A stretch of DNA of 64,000 bases from Dyella_A sp051962475 (GCF_051962475.1 NZ_JBQCCF010000016.1:1-64000); one strand, 5' to 3'; shown: positions 42,645 to 54,415, counted from the stretch's first letter. The notes: generated from the letters alone by a model not told the origin. Numbers and translations: made by a program.

Positions 42645-45530
42645 TCAGCGCGTGACGGGCTCGGCGGCCTTCAGCAGATCCTGCTGCTGCTGATCGAAGC
42701 TCTGGAAGCGCTTCTGCCAGCTGGAGGGCTGGTTCACCTTGAGCACCTGCACTGCGGTCACCTTGTACTCGGGGCAGTTGGTGGCCCAGTCGGAGTTGTC
42801 GGTGGTGATCACGTTGGCGCCCGAACCGGGGAAGTGGAACGTGGTGTAGACCACGCCCGGCTGCATGCGGTCGGCGATCTTGGCGCGCAGCACGGTTTCG
42901 CCGCTGCGGCTGGAGATACCGACCCAGTCGCCGTCGTTGATGCCGCGCTCCTCCGCGTCGTGCGGGTGGATCTCGAGGCGGTCTTCCTCGTGCCACATCG
43001 AGTTCTCGGTGCGGCGGGTCTGCGCGCCCACGTTGTACTGGCTGAGGATGCGCCCCGTGGTGAGGATCAGCGGATGCTCCGCGTTGACCTTCTCGCGCGT
43101 GGGTACGTACTCGGTGAGCATGAAGCGGCCCTTGCCGCGCACGAACTCGTCCACGTGCATCACCGGCGTGCCTTCCGGCGCCTCGTCATTGCACGGCCAC
43201 TGGATCGAACCGAGCTGGTCGATCTTGTCGAAGCTGACGCCGTGGAAGGTGGGCGTGAGCGCGGCGATTTCGTCCATGATCTCGGACGGGTGCGCGTAGT
43301 TCATCGGGTAGCCCATCGCCTGCGAGAGCTTCTGCGTGATCTCCCAGTCGGCCAGACCGGACTGCGGCTTCATCACCCGGCGCACGCGCGAAATGCGGCG
43401 CTCGGCGTTGGTGAAGGTGCCGTCCTTCTCCAGGAACGAGCTGCCCGGCAGGAACACGTGGGCGTACTTGGCCGTCTCGTTGAGGAACAGGTCCTGCACC
43501 ACCACGCACTCCATCGCGCTGAGCGCCGCGGTGACGTGCTGGGTATCGGGATCGGACTGGGCGATATCCTCGCCCTCGACGTACAGGCCCAGGAAGGTGC
43601 CGTCCAGCGCGGACTCGAACATGTTCGGAATGCGCAGGCCCGGCTCGTCCAGCAGCGGCACGCCCCAGGCCTGCTCGAACTGGCCGCGCACGGTGGCGTC
43701 GCTCACGTGGCGGTAGCCCGGGAACTCGTGCGGGAACGAGCCCATGTCGCACGAGCCCTGCACGTTGTTCTGGCCGCGCAACGGGTTCACGCCCACGCCC
43801 TCGCGGCCGATGTTGCCGGTGGCCATGGCGAGGTTGGCGATGCCCATCACCGCGGTGGAGCCCTGCGCGTGCTCGGTGACGCCCAGGCCGTAGTAGATGG
43901 CGCCGTTGCCGCCGGTGGCGTACAGCCGCGCGGCACCGCGCACCATCTCGGCGGGCACGCCGGTGGTCGCTTCCATCGCCTCGGGGCTGTACTTGTCCTG
44001 CGCGACGAAGGTCTTCCAGCGCTCGAACGCCTCCGGCTCGCAGCGCGCGGCGACGAAGTCGTCCTGCACCAGCCCTTCGGTGACGATCACATGGGCCAGC
44101 GTGTTGAGCATGGCCACGTTGGTGCCGGGCTTGAGCTTGAGGTGGTAGTCGGCCTGGATGTGCGGCGAGCGCACCAGGTCGATGCGGCGCGGGTCGATGA
44201 CGATAAGCTTCGCGCCCTGGCGCAGGCGCTGTTTCATCTGCGAGCCGAACACCGGGTGTGCGTCGGTGGGGTTGGCGCCGATCACCAGCACCACGTCGGT
44301 CTGTTCGATGGAGTCGAAATCCTGCGTGCCGGCCGACTCGCCCAGGGTGCTCTTCAAGCCGTAGCCGGTCGGCGAGTGGCAGACGCGGGCGCAGGTGTCC
44401 ACGTTGTTGTTGCCGAAGCCCGCGCGCACCAGCTTCTGCACCAGGTAGGTTTCCTCGTTGGTGCAGCGCGAGGAGGTGATGCCGCCCACTGCGTGCTTAC
44501 CGTGCTCTTCCTGGATGCGCTTGAACTCGCTGGCGGTGTACGAAAACGCCTCGTCCCAGCTCACCACCTGCCACGGGTCGGAGATCTTCCTGCGGATCAT
44601 TGGCGTGGTGATGCGGTCGGGGTGGCTGGCGTAGCCGATCGCGAAGCGACCTTTGACGCAGGAGTGGCCGTGGTTCGCCTGGCCCTCCACGTTGGGCACC
44701 ATGCGCACGATCTCCTCGCCCTTCATCTCGGCGCGGAAGCTGCAACCCACGCCGCAGTAGGCGCAGGTGGTGGTGACGCTGTGCTCGGCCTGGCCGCGCT
44801 CGATCAGCGTGGTTTCGCTCAGCGTGGCGGTGGGGCAGGCCTGCACGCAGGCGCCGCAGGAGACGCACTCGGAGCCGAGGAAATCCTCGTTCTGGCTCGG
44901 CGACACCTTGGAGTCGAAACCGCGGCCCTGGATGGTCAGCGCGAACGTGCCTTGCACCTCGTCGCAGGCGCGCACGCAGCGCGAGCAGACGATGCACTTG
45001 GACGGATCGAAGGTGAAGTACGGGGTGGAGGTGTCCTTGGCCACGAACAGCGGATTGGCTGAAGCGTCGGACTGCTTCGCGTAGACGTGGTTGGCGCCGT
45101 CGTAGCCGTAGCGCACCTCGCGCAGGCCGACCACGCCGGCCATGTCCTGCAGCTCGCAGTGGCCGTTGGCGGGACAGGTGAGGCAGTCCAGCGGGTGGTC
45201 GGAGATGTACAGCTCCATCACGCCGCGGCGGATCTCGGCCAGTTTCGGCGTCTGCGTGGCGACCTTCATGCCGTCGCTCACCGGCGTGGTGCACGAGGCC
45301 GGGTAGCCGCGGCGCCCCTCGATCTCCACCAGACACAGCCGGCACGAGCCGAACGCGTCGAGCATTTCGGTGGCGCACAGTTTGGGGATGGCGATGCCGG
45401 CCAGCGACGCGGCGCGCATCACCGACGTGCCCTCGGGCACGGCGATGGAGCGGCCGTCGATCTCCAGCGAGACGGTCTTGGTGGACGTGGCGGCCGGGGT
45501 GCCGCGGTCGATTTCGACGATGGAAAGCAT
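42645..45530 (-). CDS. fdsA: NAD-dependent formate dehydrogenase, molybdenum catalytic alpha subunit
   Basis: A 961-residue enzyme oxidising formate to CO2. The N-terminus is a [2Fe-2S] ferredoxin-like domain (ATEMLDAFGSCRLCLVEI), then the His-Cys [4Fe-4S] site LTCPANGHCELQ, and two [4Fe-4S] sites in CIVCSRCVRACDEVQG and CVSCGACVQACPTATL. The molybdopterin domain starts with a further [4Fe-4S] site, CAYCGVGCSFRAEMKG. The Mo ligand is the Cys in CARVCHSPTGYG (a true Cys, not selenocysteine). It matches FdsA of Cupriavidus/Rhodobacter in layout and length. FdhD/FdsC chaperone and molybdopterin genes are not in the window. Confidence 0.95.
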   Translation of the reverse strand: MLSIVEIDRGTPAATSTKTVSLEIDGRSIAVPEGTSVMRAASLAGIAIPKLCATEMLDAFGSCRLCLVEIEGRRGYPASCTTPVSDGMKVATQTPKLAEIRRGVMELYISDHPLDCLTCPANGHCELQDMAGVVGLREVRYGYDGANHVYAKQSDASANPLFVAKDTSTPYFTFDPSKCIVCSRCVRACDEVQGTFALTIQGRGFDSKVSPSQNEDFLGSECVSCGACVQACPTATLSETTLIERGQAEHSVTTTCAYCGVGCSFRAEMKGEEIVRMVPNVEGQANHGHSCVKGRFAIGYASHPDRITTPMIRRKISDPWQVVSWDEAFSYTASEFKRIQEEHGKHAVGGITSSRCTNEETYLVQKLVRAGFGNNNVDTCARVCHSPTGYGLKSTLGESAGTQDFDSIEQTDVVLVIGANPTDAHPVFGSQMKQRLRQGAKLIVIDPRRIDLVRSPHIQADYHLKLKPGTNVAMLNTLAHVIVTEGLVQDDFVAARCEPEAFERWKTFVAQDKYSPEAMEATTGVPAEMVRGAARLYATGGNGAIYYGLGVTEHAQGSTAVMGIANLAMATGNIGREGVGVNPLRGQNNVQGSCDMGSFPHEFPGYRHVSDATVRGQFEQAWGVPLLDEPGLRIPNMFESALDGTFLGLYVEGEDIAQSDPDTQHVTAALSAMECVVVQDLFLNETAKYAHVFLPGSSFLEKDGTFTNAERRISRVRRVMKPQSGLADWEITQKLSQAMGYPMNYAHPSEIMDEIAALTPTFHGVSFDKIDQLGSIQWPCNDEAPEGTPVMHVDEFVRGKGRFMLTEYVPTREKVNAEHPLILTTGRILSQYNVGAQTRRTENSMWHEEDRLEIHPHDAEERGINDGDWVGISSRSGETVLRAKIADRMQPGVVYTTFHFPGSGANVITTDNSDWATNCPEYKVTAVQVLKVNQPSSWQKRFQSFDQQQQDLLKAAEPVTR

Positions 45531-45555
45531 GGGGGAACCTCCAGCGCGCGGACGC

Positions 45556-47094
45556 TCAGGCGCTGCGCGCGAAATCCTCGGGGTAATGGTCCAGCGCGCT
45601 CAGCACCGGGAACGGCGCCATGCCGCCCAGGGCGCACAGCGAGCCGTGCAGCATGGTCTGGCACAGATCGCGCAGCAGGACCTCGTTGCGGTCGCGCTCG
45701 ACGTTGGCACGCATGCGGTCGATCACTTCCACGCCGCGGGTGGAACCGATGCGGCACGGCGTGCATTTGCCGCACGATTCGATGGCGCAGAACTCCATCG
45801 CGTAGCGGGCCTGCGCGGCCATGTCGACGCTGTCGTCGAAGGCCACCAGGCCGCCGTGGCCGATCATGCCGCCGATCGCCGCGAACGCTTCGTAGTCCAT
45901 TGGCGTGTCGTAGCGCGAGGTCGGAATGTAGGCGCCGAGCGGGCCACCCAGCTGCACCGTCTTGATCGGCCGGCCGGTGGCGGTGCCGCCGCCGAAGTCT
46001 TCCAGCAGCTCCTTGAGGGTCACGCCGAACGCTTTTTCCACCAGGCCGGTGTGCTTGAGGTTGCCGGCCAGCTGGAACGGCAGCGTGCCGCGCGAGCGGC
46101 CCATGCCGAAGTCGCGATAGTGCTCTGCGCCCTGGTCGAGAATGATCGGTACCGAGGCCAGCGTGACCACGTTGTTGATCACCGTGGGCTTGCCAAACAG
46201 GCCCTCGATCGCCGGCAGCGGCGGCTTGAAGCGCACCTGGCCGCGCTTGCCTTCGAGCGATTCCAGCAGCGAGGTTTCCTCGCCGCAGATGTACGCGCCG
46301 GCGGCCATGCGCACTTCCAGGTGGAAGGCCTTGCCGCTGCCGAGCACGTCATCGCCCAGGTAACCCTCGGCTTCGGCCGCGGCGATCGCCGCGTTCAACG
46401 CATCGCCCGCATGCGGATATTCGCAGCGCAGGTAGATGTAGCCCTGGGTGGCGCCCACCGCGAGGCCAGCGATGGTCATGCCTTCGATCAGTACGAACGG
46501 ATCGCCTTCCATCACCATGCGGTCGGCGAAGGTGCCCGAGTCGCCTTCGTCGGCATTGCAGACGATGTACTTCTGCGCGGCCGGCGCATCGAGACAGGTC
46601 TTCCACTTGATGCCGGTGGGGAAGGCGGCGCCGCCGCGGCCGCGCAGGCCCGAATCGGTGACGGCGGCGACGACGTCGGCCGGCGCCATCTTCAAGGCGT
46701 TGTCCAGCCCGCGGTAACCGCCGTGGGCGCGGTAGTCGTCCAGGCTGCGCGGATCGACGATGCCGACGCGGGCGAAGGTCAGGCGCTCCTGTTTGGCCAG
46801 GTACGGAATCTTTTCGGTGAGCCCGTGGCCCAGCGCGTGCTGGGCGCCGTGCAGGAAATCGGCGTCGAACAGGCCGGCGACGTCCTCGGCCTGCACTGGG
46901 CCGTAGGCCACGCGCCCGACGTCGGTCGTCACCTCGACCATCGGCTCGAGCCAGTACAGGCCGCGCGAGCCGTTGCGCACGATGGTCACATCAAGCCCGC
47001 GGCGCGAGGCTTCGGCGGCGATCGCGGCGGCGGTCGCTTCCGCGCCCAGCGACAGGGCGCCGGCATCGCGGGGTACATAGACGGTGAAACTCAT
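45556..47094 (-). CDS. fdsB: NAD-dependent formate dehydrogenase, beta subunit (NADH/FMN)
   Basis: A 512-residue subunit resembling complex I NuoF with an N-terminal thioredoxin-like extension. GLRGRGGAAFPTGIKW is the NAD(H) site, YIVCNADEGDSGTFADRM the FMN site, and AYICGEETSLLESLEG and KPPLPAIEGLFGKPT follow. The [4Fe-4S] cluster is in SCGKCTPCRIGSTRG with a distant Cys in LCQTMLHGSLCALGG. It passes electrons from FdsA to NAD+. The ATG overlaps the fdsG stop (ATGA). Confidence 0.95.
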   Translation of the reverse strand: MSFTVYVPRDAGALSLGAEATAAAIAAEASRRGLDVTIVRNGSRGLYWLEPMVEVTTDVGRVAYGPVQAEDVAGLFDADFLHGAQHALGHGLTEKIPYLAKQERLTFARVGIVDPRSLDDYRAHGGYRGLDNALKMAPADVVAAVTDSGLRGRGGAAFPTGIKWKTCLDAPAAQKYIVCNADEGDSGTFADRMVMEGDPFVLIEGMTIAGLAVGATQGYIYLRCEYPHAGDALNAAIAAAEAEGYLGDDVLGSGKAFHLEVRMAAGAYICGEETSLLESLEGKRGQVRFKPPLPAIEGLFGKPTVINNVVTLASVPIILDQGAEHYRDFGMGRSRGTLPFQLAGNLKHTGLVEKAFGVTLKELLEDFGGGTATGRPIKTVQLGGPLGAYIPTSRYDTPMDYEAFAAIGGMIGHGGLVAFDDSVDMAAQARYAMEFCAIESCGKCTPCRIGSTRGVEVIDRMRANVERDRNEVLLRDLCQTMLHGSLCALGGMAPFPVLSALDHYPEDFARSA

Positions 47095-47612
47095 GACGCC
47101 TCCCGGGCGGTCTTCAGCCAGGCATCGAAGCGCTCAGGCGTGACGCGTCCGTGCAGTTCCTCGTCGACCAGCATCGCCGGCGAACACGCGCAATTGCCCA
47201 GACAGTAGACCGGTTCGAGCGTTATCGCGCCGTCATCCGTGGTCTCGTGGAAATCGATGCCCAGCCGCTGCTTGACGTGCGTCTCCAGCGCCGCGGCGCC
47301 CATCGACTGGCACGACTCGGCGCGGCACAGGTACACGATGCGCTTGCCCGACGGCCGGGTGCGGAAGAAGTGGTAGAAGCTCACCACGCCGTGCACGTCG
47401 GCACGCGACAGGTTGAGCTCGCGCGCAATGAGCGGAACGGCGCCTTCGGGCACGTAGCCGAGCGCCTCCTGCACCCCGTGCAGGATCGGCAGCAGGGCGC
47501 CCGGCTGATCCTTCAGCCGGGCCGTGACCTCGAGCACCGCGGCGTGGCTCTCCGGGGAGAGCCACTTGGCGTTTTCCTGCGGACCGGAGCCCGCCCGTGC
47601 CGGGTGATTCAT
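47091..47612 (-). CDS. fdsG: NAD-dependent formate dehydrogenase, gamma subunit ([2Fe-2S])
   Basis: A 173-residue NuoE-like subunit. LLPILHGVQEALGYVP, LNLSRADVHGVVSFYHFF and the four cluster cysteines in YLCRAESCQS and VYCLGNCACSP are typical. I chose ATG 47612 (MNHPARAG) over a TTG three codons upstream, since an AAAGG sequence lies 11 bases before it. It is the first enzyme gene after the transporter, from which 16 bp separate it. Confidence 0.93.
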   Translation of the reverse strand: MNHPARAGSGPQENAKWLSPESHAAVLEVTARLKDQPGALLPILHGVQEALGYVPEGAVPLIARELNLSRADVHGVVSFYHFFRTRPSGKRIVYLCRAESCQSMGAAALETHVKQRLGIDFHETTDDGAITLEPVYCLGNCACSPAMLVDEELHGRVTPERFDAWLKTAREAS

Positions 47613-47628
47613 GGTCTTCAAGCCTTTC

Positions 47629-49266
47629 TCAGAACAGTGCGGCGGCCTTCGCCAGGGCGATGTACAGGCCGATCAAGAACGGTACACCCACGGCCAGCCA
47701 GAAGATCGCGCCTGCGACACCGAAGTTCCCACGCGCCGCCGTCTCCGCGCCGGCGCTGCCGCCGGTGTCGTGCTGCAGCGAACGCTCGCGGGCCAGCTCC
47801 TCGTCGGTCATGAAGGCCGATTCCTTGACCGGTTTCACCAGCGCGTTGCAGATCAGGCCCACGAACAGCAGGCCGGCCATGATGTACAGCGTGCGGTCGT
47901 ACACCAGGTTCTTCGCCACGCCGGCCGCCAGCTGGCCTTCGCGGATCGCCGCGATCAGGAACGGACCGAAGATGCCGGCCGCCGACCAGGCGGTGAGCAG
48001 TCGACCGTGGATCGCGCCCACCATCTGCGTACCGAACAGGTCCGCCAGATACGCCGGCACGGTGGCGAAGCCGCCGCCGTACATGCTCAGGATCACGCAG
48101 ATCGAGATCACGAACAGGCCCGCTGCACCCATGTGGCCCCAGGTCGGCAGCAGGCAGTACACGATGATGCCGAGGATGAAGAAGGTGTAGTAGGTGTTCT
48201 TGCGGCCGATCTTGTCCGACAGCGAGGCCCAGAACAGGCGGCCGAGGCTGTTGAACAGGCTGATCAGGCCGACCAGGCCGGCCGCTGCCGCCACCACCGC
48301 GGCCTTCTGCGCCGGCGTGAGGTCCGCTGCCGCCTCCGTGAGGCCGGCGAGCTTGCCGCCGAACACGTCCTGCAGCATCGGGCTGGCCATCGAGATCACC
48401 GCGATGCCGGCGGTCACATTGAGGAACAGCACGCCCCACACCAGCCAGAACTGCGGGGTCTTCCACGCGCGATTGAGGTGCACGTGGCGCTTGGTGATCA
48501 TGCTGGATTCGTCGACCGCCTTCGGCGCCCAGCCGGCCGGCTTCCAGCCGACCGGGGCCACGCGGAAGCCGAACGCGCCGGCGGACATCACCAGCAGGTA
48601 GATCACGCCCATCGCCATCAGGGTGGAGGCCACCCCGGTGCCGCCATCGATGGAAAAGTGCTTCATCAACGCCACGGCCAGCGGGGCGCCGATCATCGCG
48701 CCGCCGCCGTAACCCATGATGGCGAAGCCGGTGGCCATGCCGCGGCGATCGGGGAACCACTTGATCAACGTGGATACCGGCGTGATGTAGCCCAGGCCCT
48801 GGCCCACACCGCCGAGCACGCCGCAGCCGAGGTACACCAGCCACAGCTGGTGCATCGACACGCCGATGCCGCCAATCACCAGGCCACCGCCCCAGCACAG
48901 CGCGGCGATGAAGCCGGCCTTGCGCGGACCGGCGTGTTCCAGCCAGCCACCCCACAGGGCTGCGGAGATGCCGAGCATCGCGATGAAGGTTTCGAAGATG
49001 TGGGTGACCTGCGGCACCGTCCAGTTGCAACTGGTGGTGGTCAGCGCGGCCATGAAGCTGAGGTTGGAGCACACGGCCGGGTCGGCCGTGGCGACCAGTT
49101 TGGTCATCGGCAACCAGAACACCGAGAAGCCGTAGGCCATGCCGATGCACAGGTGGATCGCCAGTGCCGCCGGCACCACCCACCATCGGTTGTAGCCCGG
49201 TCCCGCGATGGTGCTTTCGCGCGCGAGAAAACCCGCCTTGCTGTTTGCCGCCGGCACACTGGCCAT
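47629..49266 (-). CDS. Oxalate/formate antiporter-family MFS transporter
   Basis: A 545-residue transporter with about 12 to 14 membrane helices. N-terminal YNRWWVVPAALAIHLCIGMAYGF, LGCGVLGGVGQGLGYITPVST, KWFPDRRGMATGFAIMGYGGGAM and SDKIGRKNTYYTFF are OFA-family blocks. A large cytoplasmic loop lies between the halves (WKPAGWAPKAV to KTPQFW). The position at the head of the formate dehydrogenase operon suggests formate or a related carboxylate as substrate; many OFA members carry other acids. GGGGAG precedes the ATG. Confidence 0.9.
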   Translation of the reverse strand: MASVPAANSKAGFLARESTIAGPGYNRWWVVPAALAIHLCIGMAYGFSVFWLPMTKLVATADPAVCSNLSFMAALTTTSCNWTVPQVTHIFETFIAMLGISAALWGGWLEHAGPRKAGFIAALCWGGGLVIGGIGVSMHQLWLVYLGCGVLGGVGQGLGYITPVSTLIKWFPDRRGMATGFAIMGYGGGAMIGAPLAVALMKHFSIDGGTGVASTLMAMGVIYLLVMSAGAFGFRVAPVGWKPAGWAPKAVDESSMITKRHVHLNRAWKTPQFWLVWGVLFLNVTAGIAVISMASPMLQDVFGGKLAGLTEAAADLTPAQKAAVVAAAAGLVGLISLFNSLGRLFWASLSDKIGRKNTYYTFFILGIIVYCLLPTWGHMGAAGLFVISICVILSMYGGGFATVPAYLADLFGTQMVGAIHGRLLTAWSAAGIFGPFLIAAIREGQLAAGVAKNLVYDRTLYIMAGLLFVGLICNALVKPVKESAFMTDEELARERSLQHDTGGSAGAETAARGNFGVAGAIFWLAVGVPFLIGLYIALAKAAALF

Positions 49267-49638
49267 AAGCCTCTCCCCTGTAAAAGTGGAATACGGATGC
49301 GTGCCTGCGCGATCCCCGTCGCGAAAGACACAGCACTTTTGATCATGCCGCCGGCCCCGGCGGGCCGGCTACTCGACATAGGTCGCATCGCCAGGCTGCA
49401 GGAAGATGACGCGGCGCCTTGTCCAGCATGAACAGCGCATTGGCGCGTGTGACTCGACCCTTACGTTGCGCTGCAGCAGTCGCCGCGCGCTGGTCGATGG
49501 GCAGCGTCGACCGGTGTCCAACGCGCGCCGCTGGCGTCAAAATGGGCGTTCGCCCCGTCCGGTCTTGCGTATCACCGAACGAGCCACCATGGTTTGCGGC
49601 TGACCGATATCCGCCCCCGTCCAGGAAAGCATTTCCCC
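49267..49638. other. Divergent intergenic region between the OFA transporter and icd
   Basis: A 372-bp stretch that must hold both promoters. It includes a perfect 8-bp GC hairpin (49350-49369, loop CGGC) with no T-run. I could not identify a regulator site, and no fdsR-like regulator gene adjoins the operon. Short frames here lack ribosome sites. Confidence 0.5.
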
Positions 49639-51870
<2,232 letters not shown>

Positions 51871-51893
51871 GTGTTGACCGGTCGACCGAACGA

Positions 51894-51923
51894 GGGAGCG
51901 CTCGCCGGGCGCTCCCTTTTTTT
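51894..51923 (+). terminator. Rho-independent terminator after icd
   Basis: GGGAGCG and CGCTCCC pair around a short loop (TCGCCGGG region), followed by seven T residues, 23 bp after the icd stop. Confidence 0.92.
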
Positions 51924-52014
51924 GTGCGGACGACCGCGGGCGGGGCGAGCGCTGCGGAACCGGCGCTATCGTGGGGCGGTCCGAGCTGCTCCCGCCATGA
52001 CCCAAGGACGTCTC

Positions 52015-53082
52015 ATGCCCCTGCGCCTGCTCGTTGCGATCGCTCTCGTGATGACATCCCTCGCGGTGCCGGCGCAGACCGCCGCGCCGGCACCGGCCGG
52101 CAGCGTCACCCAGCTCGAGGCGGTCACCGTGAGCGGCGTGCAGCCTGGGCCCGGGCTGTGGCAGGTGCGCCGCGGCGACCACGTGCTGTGGATCCTCGCC
52201 ACGCTGTCGCCGCTGCCGGAGAAGATGCAGTGGCAGACCGCCGAAGTGGAGCAGGCGATCGCCGGCTCGCAGGTGGTGCTCGGGGCGCCAACGGTGAAGA
52301 TCGACACCAAGGTCGGCTTCTTCGGCAAGCTCTTTCTGCTGCCCTCGCTGTTCAGCGCGCGCAAGAATCCCGATGGCGCGAAGTTGGCCGATCTGGTCAG
52401 CGCCAGCGACTACGCGCAGTGGCAGGCGATGAAGGCCAGATACATCGGTCGCGACAGCGGCGTCGAGCGCTGGCGGCCGCTGTTCGCGGCGCTGGAGCTG
52501 TACAGCAAGGCGATCAAGAAGAGCGACCTCGACGGCAAGGCCAGCGTCTCCGACACGGTGCGCGAGTTGGCCAAGAACCACGACGTCCCGCTGACCAAGG
52601 TGGCCTACCACCTGCAGGTGGACGATCCGCGCGGGGCGATCAAGGCGTTCGCCCGCAGCGGTCCGAACGACCTGGACTGCTTCCATCGCGCGGTCACCGG
52701 TCTGGAGAGTGAGTTGCCACTGATCCGCGCCCGCGCCAATGCCTGGGCCACCGGCGACATCGATGCATTGCGCACGCTGCCGCCCGATGGCGCGCGCGAG
52801 GCCTGCCTGGAGGCGATCACCGAAGCCGGCTTCGCCCGCCAGCTCGGCCTGAGCGACCTGCCCACCCGCGTGCGCGACACCTGGCTCGCCACCGCTGACA
52901 AAGCCTTGGCCGAGCACCCCCAGAGCTTCGCCATGCTGCCGCTGGAAGCTTTGATCGGGCCGCGCAGCGCTTTGCCGCAACTGCGGGCGCGTGGCTACAC
53001 CGTCGTCGCGCCCGACGACGTGCCCGCGGACGATGCCGCCGACAGCGCGCCTCCGGCCAGCGCCGGCAGCACGGCGCGCTGA
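52015..53082 (+). CDS. TraB/GumN-family secreted protein
   Basis: A 355-residue protein with a signal peptide (MPLRLLVAIALVMTSLAVPAQ). LWQVRRGDHVLWILATLSPLP is the TraB/GumN N-terminal block; here LATLSPLP replaces the usual GT(I/M)H-type motif, so a conserved His is absent. The C-terminal RNxxM/GALHL-like region reads MLPLEALIG with no clear His either. The family is thought to be metalloprotease-like, so this copy may be inactive. The start is set by AAGGA before ATG 52015; an in-frame ATG lies at 51997. It converges with the aldo/keto reductase gene. Confidence 0.82.
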   Translation: MPLRLLVAIALVMTSLAVPAQTAAPAPAGSVTQLEAVTVSGVQPGPGLWQVRRGDHVLWILATLSPLPEKMQWQTAEVEQAIAGSQVVLGAPTVKIDTKVGFFGKLFLLPSLFSARKNPDGAKLADLVSASDYAQWQAMKARYIGRDSGVERWRPLFAALELYSKAIKKSDLDGKASVSDTVRELAKNHDVPLTKVAYHLQVDDPRGAIKAFARSGPNDLDCFHRAVTGLESELPLIRARANAWATGDIDALRTLPPDGAREACLEAITEAGFARQLGLSDLPTRVRDTWLATADKALAEHPQSFAMLPLEALIGPRSALPQLRARGYTVVAPDDVPADDAADSAPPASAGSTAR

Positions 53083-53091
53083 GCCGGCTCG

Positions 53092-54036
53092 CTACGCGCT
53101 GGCGCGATCCAGTGCGGCGATTTCTTCCGGCACCAGGTTGAGCTGTGCGGCGCCCATCAGCTCGTGCAGCTGCGCCACGCTGGTGGCGCTGGCGATCGGC
53201 GCGGTGATGCCGGGACGCGCCATCAGCCAGGCCAGGGCCACCTGCGCGGGCGTGGCGCCGTGTGCTGCTGCGACGGCGTCGAGCGCGGCGAGGATCTGCA
53301 GGCCGCGCGGGTTGAGGCACTTGCGCACCGCGCCTCCGCGCGACGCACTCTTGGCCAGATCCGCCTCGCTGCGGTACTTGCCGCTGAGAAAGCCGCTGGC
53401 CAGCGAGTAGTAGCTGATCACGCCGATTTCTTCACGCCGCACCAGCGGCTCCAGCGCCGCCTCGTAGCCGACGCGGCCGGCCAGGTGGTACTCCGGCTGC
53501 AGGCTTTCGTAGCGTGGCAGGCCATGGTCGCGCGACACCGCCAGCGCTTCGGCGAGGCGGTCGGCGGAGTAGTTGGAGGCGCCGATCGCGCGCACCTTGC
53601 CCTGCTCGATCAGCCGTTCAAACGCACCCAGCGTCTCGACCAGCGGCACGCTGGCATCGTCCTCGTGCGCCTGGTACAGGTCGATGCATTCGACCTGCAG
53701 GCGCTTGAGCGAACCCTCCACCGCCTGCTGGATGTTCACCGGCGACAGGCCCGGCTGCTCGCTCCATTTGGCCACCTTGGTGGCGATCACCACCTGCTCG
53801 CGCTTGCCGCTCTTCTTGAGCCACTTGCCGATGATCGTCTCCGACTCGCCGCCGCGGTTGCCCGGCACCCACGAGGAGTACATGTCGGCGGTGTCGATGA
53901 GGTTGAAGCCGGCGTCGACGAAGGCGTCGAGCAGCTCGAACGAGCGCGCCTCGTCGACGCTCCAGCCGAAGACATTGCCGCCGAAGGCGAGCGGGGCGAT
54001 CGACAGCGGCGAGTGGCCAAGGGGACGCAGTTGCAC
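53092..54036 (-). CDS. Aldo/keto reductase
   Basis: A 314-residue NADPH-dependent oxidoreductase. FNLIDTADMYSSWVPGNRGGES supplies the catalytic Asp and Tyr, VIATKVAKW the Lys, and DLYQAHEDD the position usually occupied by catalytic His (here QAHEDD). VRAIGASNYSADRL, YESLQPEYHLAGR and TAPIASATSVAQLHEL bind cofactor. It resembles the AKR subgroup typified by E. coli YajO/Tas. Translation starts at GTG 54036, preceded at nine bases by GAGGAGC; an ATG 18 codons upstream lacks such a site. Substrate unknown. Confidence 0.9.
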   Translation of the reverse strand: MQLRPLGHSPLSIAPLAFGGNVFGWSVDEARSFELLDAFVDAGFNLIDTADMYSSWVPGNRGGESETIIGKWLKKSGKREQVVIATKVAKWSEQPGLSPVNIQQAVEGSLKRLQVECIDLYQAHEDDASVPLVETLGAFERLIEQGKVRAIGASNYSADRLAEALAVSRDHGLPRYESLQPEYHLAGRVGYEAALEPLVRREEIGVISYYSLASGFLSGKYRSEADLAKSASRGGAVRKCLNPRGLQILAALDAVAAAHGATPAQVALAWLMARPGITAPIASATSVAQLHELMGAAQLNLVPEEIAALDRASA

Positions 54037-54123
54037 GGAGCAGCTCCTCAGTTCGGGCGAAAGAGGCGAAGCATGCACCAGCGCGGGCAAAAGGCGCGTG
54101 ATGCGCCCGCTCGATAACCCCGT

Positions 54124-54309
54124 TCAGTGCGGTGCCGCCAGCCGGGGCCAGGGCAGCAGGCGGCGCTTGGGTTGCGGCTCGGTCGCGGTGTTGCACGGCG
54201 CGGCGGGCTGCTTCTGGCTGGCCGTGCTGCCGTCGTCGCGCCAGGGGAGGTCGTCGCGTTTTACCGGATAGCCGTGGAGGGACAGCAGGTCGGTCCAGAT
54301 CGAGCTCAT
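54124..54309 (-). CDS. Small hypothetical protein divergent from a LysR regulator
   Basis: 61 residues starting MSSIWTDLLSLHGYPVKRDD. A clear AAGGAGCG ribosome site lies before the ATG. The sequence contains one Cys, a basic/Pro-rich C-terminus (KRRLLPWPRLAAPH) and no membrane segment. It is transcribed divergently from the LysR gene with 106 bp between, so it may be a target of that regulator. I do not recognise it. Confidence 0.6.
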   Translation of the reverse strand: MSSIWTDLLSLHGYPVKRDDLPWRDDGSTASQKQPAAPCNTATEPQPKRRLLPWPRLAAPH

Positions 54310-54415
54310 GGCGCGCTCCTTGAGGGGGTGGCGACTTGGGGAGCGCTCAAGGTACGCAGGTGGTGCAAGCCAGAAAAGCGATATATTCGCAAGCCAGCCT
54401 TGAGGAATATTCAAG

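Noticed and set aside
49350..49369. GC hairpin in the OFA-icd intergenic region as a terminator
   Set aside because: No T-run on either side and no gene ends there.
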